Origin: Bacillota bacterium
GTDB lineage: Bacteria > Bacillota > Bacilli > Paenibacillales > NBRC-103111
NCBI GenBank assembly: GCA_023388055.1
Contig: JAEWGW010000025.1
Location: 310,001 to 374,000 of the forward strand
Direction: 5' to 3'
Length of the DNA: 64,000 nucleotides
Notes under the pieces: model-generated
Seen by the model: only the letters and a program-made list of their open reading frames with translations
The model's database searches: none
What the model was told of the DNA's origin: nothing
Part shown: positions 1-8,521 of the stretch, piece by piece
Numbering within the stretch: the stretch's first letter is position 1
Layout of the letters: each line of letters begins with the position of its first letter
Translations under genes and position numbers: made by a program

Positions 1-2
1 AC

Positions 3-896
3 CAGACCCAATTCCAGCGGACCATTACGGTTATGCTGGGGGTGTATCTGCTATTCGTGCTGCTGTTTGTGCTGTATCTCATCCGGGATATTATCAAACC
101 CCTGGGCAAGCTGGTGATGTTCACCCGGGTGTATGAGCCGGGCCAGCGGCTGCCCTTCGACACCTCTCTGCCGCGGCAGCGGACGGACGAATTCGGATTG
201 CTGTACCAGGCCTTCATCCGGATGACCCAGCGTTTGGACCAATCCATTGAGGAAAACTACGGTATGCAGATCAAGCAGAAGGAGCAGGAGCTGTCGGCGC
301 TGCACTCCCAGATTACACCCCATCTTTTGTACAATACCCTGGATTCCATCTATTGGTATGCCCTGGGCAGCGGCAATCAGGATGTGGGGAGTATGGTGAA
401 GGATCTGTCCAAGCTGCTGCGCATCGGATTAAGCAAGGGAAAAAGCATCATTACCGTCAGCGAGGAGCTGGAGCATGTACAGGCCTACATCCGTCTTCAG
501 ATGAAGCGGTATCCCGGTGTTTTCGAGGTATTTTGGGATATGGAGGAGGGGGTGGAGAACTGTATGGTCCCCAAGGTGGTGATTCAGCCGCTGGTGGAAA
601 ATGCGATTTTTCACGGAGTCCAGAGTATGGACGGGGAGGGCCAGCTGTGGCTCCGGGTGAAGCGCCAAGGGGAGGAGCTGCACATTCTGGTGGAGGACAA
701 CGGCTTTATTCCGGTGGATTTGGACAAGCTGCGCCAGATCGTGGACGGCACGCTCCGGGACAAGGGCTATGGCATCCGCAATGTGCATCAGCGTATCCAG
801 CTTCATTACGGCGAAGCCTACGGTCTGGAGTACCGGCTCCGGCCGGATGGAGGCCTCATCGCTTCCATCGTGGTGCCCGTGCAGATCAAAGAGTAA
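3..896 (+). CDS. Sensor histidine kinase, YesM/LytS type (5'-truncated)
   Basis: The frame is open to the left edge of the window, so the N-terminal sensor region lies outside. What remains starts with one hydrophobic segment (LGVYLLFVLLFVLYLI), then a HAMP-like linker containing IIKPLGKL. A His_kinase (PF06580-type) region follows with the probable phospho-accepting His in HSQITPHLLYNTLDSI. The ATPase domain shows an N box (PLVENAIFHG), a G1 box (VEDNGF) and a GYGIRNVHQRI segment. Such membrane kinases normally pair with an AraC-type response regulator (YesN type) and control carbohydrate uptake genes. No response regulator follows here, so the partner is presumably upstream, outside the window. 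The next gene is a nucleotidase with its own apparent promoter, so the two need not be functionally linked. Confidence 0.88.
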   Translation, partial: QTQFQRTITVMLGVYLLFVLLFVLYLIRDIIKPLGKLVMFTRVYEPGQRLPFDTSLPRQRTDEFGLLYQAFIRMTQRLDQSIEENYGMQIKQKEQELSALHSQITPHLLYNTLDSIYWYALGSGNQDVGSMVKDLSKLLRIGLSKGKSIITVSEELEHVQAYIRLQMKRYPGVFEVFWDMEEGVENCMVPKVVIQPLVENAIFHGVQSMDGEGQLWLRVKRQGEELHILVEDNGFIPVDLDKLRQIVDGTLRDKGYGIRNVHQRIQLHYGEAYGLEYRLRPDGGLIASIVVPVQIKE

Positions 897-920
897 ATGC
901 TTATGGTTTCATTGGATAAA

Positions 921-965
921 TTTACAAAAAATTATCGTGACATTTGTCTAACTCTATTTTAGAAT
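921..965 (+). promoter_or_regulatory. Possible Pho-box array and promoter upstream of the nucleotidase gene
   Basis: Four hexamers sit at an exact 11-bp period: TTTACA (921), TTATCG (932), TTTGTC (943) and CTATTT (954). A -10-like TAGAAT follows at 960-965. PhoP of Bacillus-type bacteria binds TTAACA-like direct repeats separated by about 5 bp, and secreted nucleotidases are common Pho-regulon members. Only the first hexamer is a good match and the others are degenerate, so this is a suggestion resting on spacing and gene context. Confidence 0.3.
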
Positions 966-1023
966 GATTATTGTGTGGTTATTTTGGCATACATAACTAG
1001 AGAGAATAGAGGAGGAACTCCAT

Positions 1024-3309
1024 TTGTCAGGTACAAACAGGTTTTCAGCTTGGAAAAAAGTCCTATCGGCCACGGTGGCAGCCAGTCTGCTGACCCTGCC
1101 CGCTGTACTTCCCGCAGCTGCCCAGGACGGGGCGGTAACGGTAGACCTGCGGATTATGGAAACCACGGATCTGCATGTAAACATGGTCAACTATGATTAT
1201 TTTGCGGACAAGCCTACAGATGAATACGGCTTTGCCAAAACCGCCTCACTGATCAAAAAAGCCCGTCAAGCGGCCAAAAACAGCCTGCTGTTCGATAACG
1301 GCGACCTGATCCAGGGCAATCCGTTGGGCGACTATGTGGCTACGGTGGACCCCCTTCAGCAGGGCGAAACCCACCCGGTTTACAAGGCGATGAATCTGCT
1401 GGATTATGATGCCGGCAACCTGGGCAACCACGAGTTCAACTATGGCCTGGACTTCCTTGATACCTCTCTCGCAGGCTCCAATTTTCCTTATGTGAATGCC
1501 AATGTCTATGTGGATGATCAGGACCAGGATGAATCCAATGACAAGAACCTGTTCACCCCGTATCTGATTCTGGATAAAGAGGTCACCGACAACAGCGGCG
1601 CCAAGCATACGCTGAAGGTGGGTGTGATCGGCTTTGTGCCTCCGCAGATTGTTCAATGGGACAAGGCTAAGCTGGAGGGCAAGGTGGTAGTGAAGGATAT
1701 CGTCAAAACCGCCGAGAAGTTTGTGCCCGAAATGAAGGTCAAGGGCGCGGACATTGTAGTTGCTATTCCCCATTCCGGCTTCGAGAATATTCCGCAGGCG
1801 GACAAAATGGAAAACTCCGTGCTGTACCTGAGCAAGGTGAAGGATATTAACGCCATTCTGTTCGGCCACGCCCATAAGGTATTCCCGAGTGCCGCCTTCA
1901 AGGACCAGCCGGGAGTGGATCTGGCCAAGGGAACCATCAACGGTGTGCCTTCTGTTGAACCCGGCTACTGGGGCAACAATCTGGGCATCATCGACCTGAA
2001 GCTGACCTTGGCGGGCGGCAAGTGGTCGGTTACCGATTCGGCCGTAACCGTTCAGCCGATTTATGATGCTGCAGCCAAAAAATCCTTGGTAGATGCGGAC
2101 CAGGAGGTGCTGGATGCGGTCAAGGAAGACCACCAGCATACGCTGGACTATGTGCGCGGGCCGGTAGGCACCACCACGGCTCCCATCAACAGCTGGTTTG
2201 CATTGATCCAGGATGATCCTTCCATCCAAATTGTCACCAATGCCCAGAAGTGGTACGTGGAAAAGCATCTTCAAGGCACCGAATACGAGGGCATTCCTGT
2301 TCTCTCCGCAGGCGCTCCCTTCAAGGCCGGCGGACGCCAAGGCCCGAACTATTACACCAATATTCCTACCGGCGATATTGCCATCAAGAATGTGGCTGAC
2401 CTGTACCTGTATTCCAACACGGTGAATGCGGTGCTGGTAAGCGGCGCCGAGCTGAAGGAATGGCTGGAATGGTCTGCCGGCCAGTTCAATCAGGTAGATC
2501 CCTCCAGCACAGCCAAGCAGGAGCTGATCAACAATGACTTCCCGACCTACAACTTCGACGTCATCGACGGCGTCAGCTACCAGATCGATGTGACCCAGCC
2601 TGCCAAGTACAAGGCAACCGGTGAAGCGTTGAACCCGCAGTCCAGCCGGATTGTGAACCTGCAGTTTGAAGGCAAGGCGATCGACCCGGCGCAAAAGTTC
2701 GTAGTGGCCTCCAATAACTACCGGGCGTCCAGCAGCAAATTCGCCAATCCGGACGGCAAACGCATCATCCTGGCTTCCCCGGATGAAAACCGTCAAGCGG
2801 TCATTGATTACATCCGCGAGTACAAAACCATCAACCCCACCGCGGACGGCAACTGGTCGTTGGCTCCCACCATCGGCAGCGCCGATGTAAGCTTCAAAAC
2901 CTCGCCGGATTCCAAAAGCTTCTCCGACGGCATCGATTCGCTGGTGTATGTGGGCAGCACCGCCGACGGCTACGCCGAGTACCAACTGAAGCTGGCCGCC
3001 GAAGGCGCTGCCGCACCGGGAGCACCTGCAGCTCCGGCCCCTGTGCCTGCTCCGGAAGCACCTGCTCCGGTGCCGGCTCCAACTGTACCCGCTCCGGCTC
3101 CGGTTGCTCCGGCGCCTCCCGCCCCGGCCCCGGCTGCGCCGCAGCCTGAAGCCGCCGCGGATGCCGTCTACACCGTGGTCAAGGGTGACACCCTGTGGGC
3201 CATCGGCATCAAGTACCAAACCACCTGGCAGAAGCTGGCCTCCTACAACAAACTGGCCAACCCGAACCTGATCCACATCGGCCAGCAGCTTCTGATCCCG
3301 GCCCAATAA
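1024..3309 (+). CDS. Secreted bifunctional 2',3'-cyclic-nucleotide phosphodiesterase/3'-nucleotidase with LysM domain
   Basis: This 761-residue protein should release phosphate and nucleosides from extracellular nucleotides. TTG is chosen as start because GAGGAGG lies just upstream. A Sec signal peptide covers about residues 1-35 and ends near PAAAQ. The metallophosphatase core carries TTDLHVNM, FDNGDLIQG, GNHEFNYG, PHSGFE and FGHAH, which are the metal-binding motifs of the 5'-nucleotidase/CpdB family. The 5'-nucleotidase C-terminal domain follows. A Pro/Ala-rich linker at about residues 665-712 connects to a single C-terminal LysM (YTVVKGDTLWAIGIKYQTTW) that should tether the enzyme to peptidoglycan. 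CpdB-type enzymes are usually about 650-700 residues without LysM, so the linker and LysM are an anchoring extension. The gene is monocistronic, between a possible Pho-type promoter and a strong terminator. Confidence 0.9.
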   Translation: MSGTNRFSAWKKVLSATVAASLLTLPAVLPAAAQDGAVTVDLRIMETTDLHVNMVNYDYFADKPTDEYGFAKTASLIKKARQAAKNSLLFDNGDLIQGNPLGDYVATVDPLQQGETHPVYKAMNLLDYDAGNLGNHEFNYGLDFLDTSLAGSNFPYVNANVYVDDQDQDESNDKNLFTPYLILDKEVTDNSGAKHTLKVGVIGFVPPQIVQWDKAKLEGKVVVKDIVKTAEKFVPEMKVKGADIVVAIPHSGFENIPQADKMENSVLYLSKVKDINAILFGHAHKVFPSAAFKDQPGVDLAKGTINGVPSVEPGYWGNNLGIIDLKLTLAGGKWSVTDSAVTVQPIYDAAAKKSLVDADQEVLDAVKEDHQHTLDYVRGPVGTTTAPINSWFALIQDDPSIQIVTNAQKWYVEKHLQGTEYEGIPVLSAGAPFKAGGRQGPNYYTNIPTGDIAIKNVADLYLYSNTVNAVLVSGAELKEWLEWSAGQFNQVDPSSTAKQELINNDFPTYNFDVIDGVSYQIDVTQPAKYKATGEALNPQSSRIVNLQFEGKAIDPAQKFVVASNNYRASSSKFANPDGKRIILASPDENRQAVIDYIREYKTINPTADGNWSLAPTIGSADVSFKTSPDSKSFSDGIDSLVYVGSTADGYAEYQLKLAAEGAAAPGAPAAPAPVPAPEAPAPVPAPTVPAPAPVAPAPPAPAPAAPQPEAAADAVYTVVKGDTLWAIGIKYQTTWQKLASYNKLANPNLIHIGQQLLIPAQ

Positions 3310-3390
3310 AAAACCAGCACTTGCTGGTTTGCAGCAGCGTGGCTGGCATCCAGCAGCGCAGCTGACTCGGCAGCACATGCGGCCCAGCGC

Positions 3391-3437
3391 AAAAAGCCCG
3401 TCCTTAGCGGAAATGCTCCGCGGGACGGGCTTTTTTT
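3391..3437. terminator. Intrinsic terminator, probably bidirectional
   Basis: The arms AAGCCCGTCC (from 3394) and GGACGGGCTT (from 3423) form a perfect stem. An A-run lies on the left and seven T on the right. It ends the nucleotidase transcript. The left A-run would also allow termination of transcription arriving from the right. Confidence 0.85.
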
Positions 3438-3478
3438 GGTGCGGTGACTCCTTCTCCACCGCATAACCCGCCTGCTGT

Positions 3479-3666
3479 TCTAACGGAAGTGAGCGCCCTT
3501 ATTTCGCGCAAAATGACCCTTCAAAAAATCTAACGGAAGCAGGAGCCCTTATTTGCCTTCGCCGCGGGGAAATCCCCCTGTTTCAGGGCAAATAGAGGCT
3601 CTCACTTCCGTTAGATTCCGGGAAGGCTATTTTTGGCCCAAATAGCGGCGCTCACCGCCGTTAGAA
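3479..3666. repeat. Dyad repeat element, family A, copy 1 (fills 3440-3812)
   Basis: Two forward units begin with TCTAACGGAAG at 3479 and 3529, each ending in CCCTTATTT. Two inverted units start at 3590 and 3640 and end in CGTTAGA. Spacing is exactly 50 bp within each pair. The outer units can pair with each other, as can the inner units, giving nested hairpins. The element lies between convergent genes (nucleotidase and MATE exporter). I see no gene in the rest of 3438-3812. A closely related copy is at 34391-34577. Confidence 0.85.
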
Positions 3667-3812
3667 TCGCCCACGGCCCAACGGCCATCGCCAGGGATGA
3701 AAATGCTGGGGTATACGCAGCGTTTTCGTTTACATGTTCCCCTGCTCCAGCGTGGCCATCGCCAGCACCGGCGCTGTAAATGCCGGAACAGCTCCCCTTC
3801 CCGCCGCGCGCC

Positions 3813-5153
3813 TCAACTTCCCTGCAGCAGTGCATGCTGCTTTTTGAACCGGAAATAATACGGCACCTCATAAGCCAGCATCAGCGTCCAGCCGATGGCG
3901 TTGGCGTAAACGGTGCCGTTGAGGCCCACGTGGGGGACCAGAATCAATACAAATATCACCCGGGTGGTGATTTGGATCAGGGTGGATACCAGGGTAATCT
4001 TCATATTGCCCATCCCCCGGAAGAATCCCTGAATCCCATTAGTGAACGCCGGGAACAGGTAGAAAAGCGCCATCCAATTCAAATAATCCACCCCCAGCTG
4101 GATGGTGGAAACGTCCTCCGCCTTCACAAACAGCCGCATAATCGGCTCCTTCAGGCTGAAGGCCAGCACGCCGATCAGAATCCAATAGCAGAACTCCAGC
4201 TTCAGGCCAACCTTCAGGCCGGCCAATACCCGGTCCCTCTTTTTCGCGCCGCGGTTTTGGGCCACAAAGGTCATCATTCCATGGGAAATACTCTGCTGCG
4301 GGGTAAATGCAAAATCATCCACACGGTTCACCGCATTAAACGCGGCAATAGCATCGACTCCCAGTGGATTGACCACACCCTGAATAATCAGCTTGCCGAT
4401 GGGCTGGGCGGACTGCTGCAGGGCCGTTACGCTGCCGTGGCGGAGAATCCGGTTCAGCATGCTCCGGTCGAAGCGGAAATCCGCCTTCCCCAAACGGAGC
4501 AGCGGCACCTTCCGGTAAATATACACCATACAAAATATAGCCGAGCAGGCTTCGGCAATATTGGTCCCCAAAGCAGCACCAGCCACTCCCCAGTCCAGCA
4601 CCGCCACAAACAGCAGATCCAGACAAGCATTGAGCACCGCTGCAATGGCGAGGAACCGGATGGGGGTTTTGGAGTCGCCAACACTTCGCATGGCTGCGGA
4701 AACCGCATTGTACCAATAAATAAAGGGAGTGGCAGTTAGGCTGATGCGCAGAAACAGAGTGGAGGATTCCATAATTTCCTGAGGGACACCCAGAAGACGG
4801 AGGAGGCCCGGGGCGAAGATCAGACCAAGGGTCATGATGAAAACGGAGAAAATACCGCCGAATAATAGGGTGGTGGAGACGGCCTTCTTCAGCTCCTTCT
4901 GGTTGCCCGCACCGAACAGCTCGCTCATCAGCACCGAGGCGCCGATACAAATCCCGGAAATGCCCAGAATCAGAATGTTGATAATCGGGGTGGAGGTACC
5001 CACTGCAGCCAGGGCGTCCTTCCCGGCGAACCTGCCGATAATGATGGAATCCACCGCATTGTAGGTCAGCTGCAGCATATTCCCCAGAACAAAAGGAATG
5101 GAAAAATGGATCAGATGTTTAGCCGTACTGCCGCTGGTCATATCCCGGATCAT
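3813..5153 (-). CDS. MATE family efflux transporter
   Basis: This 446-residue integral membrane protein has about 12 hydrophobic segments in two homologous halves. It belongs to the multidrug and toxic compound extrusion family, which exchanges Na+ or H+ for organic cations or metabolites. The N-terminal segment IPFVLGNMLQLTYNAVDSII and the region around FFRGMGNMKITL are typical of the NorM/DinF-like Firmicute branch. The length is normal. The start is weakly supported: the upstream purine stretch (GAAAGAAG) is a poor ribosome binding site. The gene follows a PrpR-like regulator on the same strand by 98 bp. That gap contains two inverted repeats, so the regulator may control it. The substrate cannot be read from the sequence. 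Confidence 0.88.
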   Translation of the reverse strand: MIRDMTSGSTAKHLIHFSIPFVLGNMLQLTYNAVDSIIIGRFAGKDALAAVGTSTPIINILILGISGICIGASVLMSELFGAGNQKELKKAVSTTLLFGGIFSVFIMTLGLIFAPGLLRLLGVPQEIMESSTLFLRISLTATPFIYWYNAVSAAMRSVGDSKTPIRFLAIAAVLNACLDLLFVAVLDWGVAGAALGTNIAEACSAIFCMVYIYRKVPLLRLGKADFRFDRSMLNRILRHGSVTALQQSAQPIGKLIIQGVVNPLGVDAIAAFNAVNRVDDFAFTPQQSISHGMMTFVAQNRGAKKRDRVLAGLKVGLKLEFCYWILIGVLAFSLKEPIMRLFVKAEDVSTIQLGVDYLNWMALFYLFPAFTNGIQGFFRGMGNMKITLVSTLIQITTRVIFVLILVPHVGLNGTVYANAIGWTLMLAYEVPYYFRFKKQHALLQGS

Positions 5154-5167
5154 GTGTCAACACTTCT

Positions 5168-5253
5168 TTCATCGTCGTTTGTCAGGAATATTGTAGCCAT
5201 CTGACGATGAAGCTTCAACGGAGGTTGGCAGTAATTTGTTTCAAAATGAAACT
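5168..5253 (-). promoter_or_regulatory. Inverted repeats between the PrpR-like regulator and the MATE gene
   Basis: There are two palindromes. TTCATCGTC at 5168-5176 pairs with GACGATGAA at 5203-5211. TGTTTCA-AAA-TGAAACT at 5237-5253 overlaps the regulator's stop codon. The second resembles the TGTTTCA-type palindromes bound by Fis-type helix-turn-helix domains of enhancer-binding proteins. I see no convincing -24/-12 (GG-N10-GC) promoter, so sigma-54 dependence is not supported. Confidence 0.4.
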
Positions 5254-6781
5254 ATTTCAGCTTTCTCCACAAGGTGCTGTGACTTATCCCCAGTCTTTTT
5301 TCCACCTTGGCCTGGTTCATGCCCTCTTCTTCCATCACTTGGCGGATGATCCGGGCTTCAATTTCCTTTAGGCTGCCGCTTACATTCATGGGGACCAACG
5401 AGGCATAGGAGTATTGGCAGTGCTCCTGCTCCAGGGCCAGGCGGACCTGGTTTTCCGGAATATACGCGCCCTTGCAGCCAAGGGCCAACTCATTGACCAC
5501 CCGCATAAACTGCCGCAGGTTTCCCGGCCAAGGATACTCGCGCAGCAGACGGATGCCGTTTTCCTTAACACCTACGGCCCGGGTGCCGCATCGCACATCC
5601 AGAGCAGCCAGGTACATGCTCACCATGTTGGGGATATCCGAGGCATATGCAGCAAGAGAATTCAGTTCAATCCTCACCTCGTCCAAATAGGGCTTAAGCT
5701 GCCGCAGCAGTCTGCCGCTTTTCACCGCTGTTTCTACAGGCAGCTCTGCTGTGGAAATGATTTTGACCCGGCTGTCCTTGGACAGTCTTTTGAGCAGAGG
5801 CAGGAGCTGTTGTTGGCCTTCGGGCCATAAACCGGTGATGTCCTCCAGAAATAGGGTAAGCTCTCCTTCCGCCAAAAGCTCCTCCAGCAGCCCGTCCAGC
5901 CGGCTGAATACGCCGGTATCTGTTATGGAGCGGCAGCTGATGCGGACCAGCCTCTTGCGCTTGGCGGAGCCGAAGCAGCAGCACAAAAACCCGGCGTCAT
6001 CCTTGCACATGCCATCCTCTCCCGTAATGATGGTGGGCAGGGGGGTATCACTCCATTCCGTCAATTGGAGCATTACCTCAGGTGGAAACACCGTGTGAAC
6101 CGCACTTGGCAGCAGTTCTTCCTTCGGCACCACAAGGATGGCAGCATCGGCAAAAGCACTGGGATTTTCCATCACCCTGACAGGTTGGGTAAAGGAGGGA
6201 GATACCTCCCTCTGATGGGATATTGCGGTGGTCCACCGGATGGCCTCCTCAATAGCGCTCCGAATCGCTTCCGCCCCGCTGGTAAGCAGGATGCTGTGCA
6301 GCCCCAGCTCCTGAGCCGTCTGGTAGACAATCTGATCCCCCACTACCAGCTCGCAGCCATCGTTTTTCAGACCGTGGACCAGCTCCGGGACCTCCCGGTG
6401 CTCTCGATAAGCGGAGGCAGGTACGGCATACCCCAGCAAATCGCTTAATTGGGCGAAGGAGCGGACAATATTGGGATAGGCCAGCAGCGCTTTTTGGCCT
6501 GTGTATCCCGCTGACAGCTGGATTACCCGGATCATATCAAAGGCGTTCACCGGCATTTCAATAACAGGAATGGGAGATACCCTGCGGCAGGCATCCACCG
6601 TTCCCCCACGGGTAATCACCGCATCGAAGTGCTCTGCCGCATTCAGCTCCAATAAAAGCTGCGGTCCGTTGAGATAATTGCCCCGGTGCACCTGGATATA
6701 GGCGTCGGGATATTCCTCCGCCACGGCTGCGGCCAGCTCCTTGAGCCCCGCGTACGGGGCCAGAATCAATATCCGTGTCAT
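5252..6781 (-). CDS. PrpR-like transcriptional regulator with degenerate AAA+ domain
   Basis: About 509 residues. The N-terminal half (MTRILILAPYAGLKELA to about residue 190) matches the PrpR_N sensor fold with a typical ITRGGTVDA segment. The middle aligns with sigma-54-activator AAA+ domains but is eroded. The Walker A is GEDGMCKD instead of GETGTGKE, the GAFTGA loop that contacts sigma-54 is absent, and the Walker B region reads LTLFLEDITG. The conserved YPWPGNLRQF segment survives. The C-terminus is a Fis-type HTH_8 (MNQAKVEKRLGISHSTLWRKLK). I chose the ATG at 6781 because GGGAGG precedes it by 10 bases; an upstream ATG at 6799 lacks a good site. It follows the DUF1835-GNAT gene by 23 bases (likely operon) and precedes the MATE gene. 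It probably acts as a classical repressor or activator rather than a sigma-54 activator. Confidence 0.75.
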   Translation of the reverse strand: MTRILILAPYAGLKELAAAVAEEYPDAYIQVHRGNYLNGPQLLLELNAAEHFDAVITRGGTVDACRRVSPIPVIEMPVNAFDMIRVIQLSAGYTGQKALLAYPNIVRSFAQLSDLLGYAVPASAYREHREVPELVHGLKNDGCELVVGDQIVYQTAQELGLHSILLTSGAEAIRSAIEEAIRWTTAISHQREVSPSFTQPVRVMENPSAFADAAILVVPKEELLPSAVHTVFPPEVMLQLTEWSDTPLPTIITGEDGMCKDDAGFLCCCFGSAKRKRLVRISCRSITDTGVFSRLDGLLEELLAEGELTLFLEDITGLWPEGQQQLLPLLKRLSKDSRVKIISTAELPVETAVKSGRLLRQLKPYLDEVRIELNSLAAYASDIPNMVSMYLAALDVRCGTRAVGVKENGIRLLREYPWPGNLRQFMRVVNELALGCKGAYIPENQVRLALEQEHCQYSYASLVPMNVSGSLKEIEARIIRQVMEEEGMNQAKVEKRLGISHSTLWRKLK

Positions 6782-6804
6782 CGCTAGCGGGCCTCCCATC
6801 TGCT

Positions 6805-8322
6805 TTATTCTATATCCTCATTTAACAAAACCATATGGATGTGATCCTCCCACTTGCCATTGATCCTGAGGTATTGCTGGGCCAATCCTTCATGATAAAA
6901 ACCCAGCTTCTCCGTAACCTTCAGGGAAGCCGTATTGCGCGGCATGATGTTCGCTTCGATGCGGTGCAGGCTCAATTTTTGAAAAGCGTAGGCAGTGAGC
7001 TCTTTGACGGCTTCGGTCATATAGCCTTTTCCCTGTTCCGTGCCGTCCAGCCGGTACCCCAGGTGACAGGATTGGAAGGCTCCTCTGACAATGTTGGAAA
7101 GGGCCACTGACCCGATCACCCGGTCCGGCTCCTCCGCCTTGCACAGCCACAGCTTGACCAGCTGTCCCCGCTCAGAATTCACCTTATCCTCAGCCAGCAT
7201 CTTCTTCTGTGCCTTTACCGTGTAAAACTGCAGCTGCCGCAGCACCTCCCACTCGGCAAGAAACTCCTTATTTCGCAGGAAATAATCCAGAACCGCCTCG
7301 GCCGTCACATCATCGCCGGACTTCAGGAGCAACCGGGGAGTTTTCAACTGGAGCGGCTGATGTTGCGTTTCGGCTTCAATGCTATATTCAGCTCTCTGTG
7401 AGCCGGGTTGCTGCACATCCAGATTGTCGCCGCGTGTTTGCAGCTCAACAGATTTCCGCCTGACGCTGTAATACCGCATGGCCGCCGGCACACCTTGGAT
7501 GTCCAACACTCCGGCATACACCAGCTCCCGCAGCCGGTATTCGAAGTAATAGTCCGGAATGTTTTGCTCACAATAGCCAAGCGCTTCTCCAACCAGCCGG
7601 GCAGCCTTCAAAAATCCCTTATCCCCGGGAGGCCGCAAGCTGTCCAGCTTCTCCAGAATGTAAGGATCGAAGTGATCCTCCGGGACCTCTGTGACCGCCC
7701 CCTGCTCCCAAATGCGCAAATTCCCCTTTTGTCCTGACAAATCAAGCCATTCCTGCTCCAGACTGTTGCGTTGCTCCAAGGTCAGACATCCGCTGCCATC
7801 AATGACCCGCAGAGCGTGGCGGAGCTTGTCCGGCGGAATTTCGCCCGAGTGCCTGTATTGAATGAAGGCGTCCGGACGGTTAAATCGCTTTTCGCAAATG
7901 GTACATGCATTATATACCGAAACAGCATTCGGCTTACCGCGCATTAAATAAAGGGCATGCCGCAGCCCGGCCTGCTCGTTGGCACTGTCACCAGCCCACA
8001 GAATGACCTCGGCCTGGGGCGGAATCTGCGCAATTTGATCCACAAGCAGCAAAAATTCCTCTTCGAATGTGCTGTACGCCTCATGGGCCTCCGCAATATT
8101 GTTCCAGAACCACTGGCGGCGCGTCTCCCGGCCCTCCTGCGAATCCAGCCCGCCCAGGGGGCCAACGGCATAATGCTCCGCCAGCACAATCAGCTGATGG
8201 GAATCAGGACCCTCCATCTGACCTAATGCAAGCTTCATGCTCCCTGCAAAAGAGTGGCCGACCACAATATGCACATGCGTGCAGTCTCTGGTTTGTTTGG
8301 ATAGGATATCATTGCGTTCCAT
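6805..8322 (-). CDS. DUF1835/DUF3658-like protein fused to a RimJ/RimL-type GNAT acetyltransferase
   Basis: About 505 residues. The N-terminal part (HVHIVVGHSFAGSMKLAL, AVGPLGGLD, VILWAGDSANEQAGLRHAL, then a helical region) matches the DUF1835 plus DUF3658 pattern, a widespread Firmicute protein of unknown function. From about residue 325 (LKTPRLLLKSGDD) a complete GNAT domain follows. It has an acetyl-CoA loop (EQGKGYMTEAV) and NTASLKVTEKLGFYHEG, typical of N-terminal or side-chain acetyltransferases of the RimJ/RimL group. I chose the ATG at 8322 because AGGAGG lies 7 bases upstream; an ATG at 8349 has no such site. The two parts are usually separate proteins, so this is a fusion. The acceptor is unknown. 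Likely co-transcribed with the downstream PrpR-like regulator. Confidence 0.78.
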   Translation of the reverse strand: MERNDILSKQTRDCTHVHIVVGHSFAGSMKLALGQMEGPDSHQLIVLAEHYAVGPLGGLDSQEGRETRRQWFWNNIAEAHEAYSTFEEEFLLLVDQIAQIPPQAEVILWAGDSANEQAGLRHALYLMRGKPNAVSVYNACTICEKRFNRPDAFIQYRHSGEIPPDKLRHALRVIDGSGCLTLEQRNSLEQEWLDLSGQKGNLRIWEQGAVTEVPEDHFDPYILEKLDSLRPPGDKGFLKAARLVGEALGYCEQNIPDYYFEYRLRELVYAGVLDIQGVPAAMRYYSVRRKSVELQTRGDNLDVQQPGSQRAEYSIEAETQHQPLQLKTPRLLLKSGDDVTAEAVLDYFLRNKEFLAEWEVLRQLQFYTVKAQKKMLAEDKVNSERGQLVKLWLCKAEEPDRVIGSVALSNIVRGAFQSCHLGYRLDGTEQGKGYMTEAVKELTAYAFQKLSLHRIEANIMPRNTASLKVTEKLGFYHEGLAQQYLRINGKWEDHIHMVLLNEDIE

Positions 8323-8430
8323 CCGGTAACCTCCTTCCGTAACAATCATCCTCTGCTTATGTTAATCCACTTCCGGGCGGGATTCAATCGGCTGTTAATT
8401 CAGTGACCCTTAGTGACCAACCCGCCGGCG

Positions 8431-8521
8431 TCCGGGTGCCAGTAACCTCATGATCCAACCCGTCCAGTGTCCGGATTCCAGTAACCTCATAATCCAACCC
8501 GCCCATTTTCCGGATTCAACA
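8431..8521 (-). repeat. 39-bp tandem repeat spanning a stop codon
   Basis: Segments starting TCCGG at 8431, 8470 and 8509 repeat at exactly 39 bp and share AGTAACCTCAT and ATCCAACCCG. The rightmost copy encodes the C-terminal LNPENGRVGL of the nuclease-HTH pseudogene including its stop. The two further copies lie downstream in the same frame, each also ending in a stop (WNPDTGRVGS, then WHPDAGG). The remainder of 8323-8430 holds nothing I recognise. Confidence 0.75.

Noticed and set aside
1246..3459. A 737-codon open frame on the minus strand opposite the nucleotidase gene
   Set aside because: It is antisense to a clear CpdB-like protein, has no ribosome binding site and no recognisable domains. 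Long antisense frames are common in GC-rich genes.
5154..5260. Sigma-54 promoter for the MATE gene
   Set aside because: No GG-N10-GC element is visible and the neighbouring PrpR-like regulator lacks the GAFTGA loop needed to activate sigma-54.
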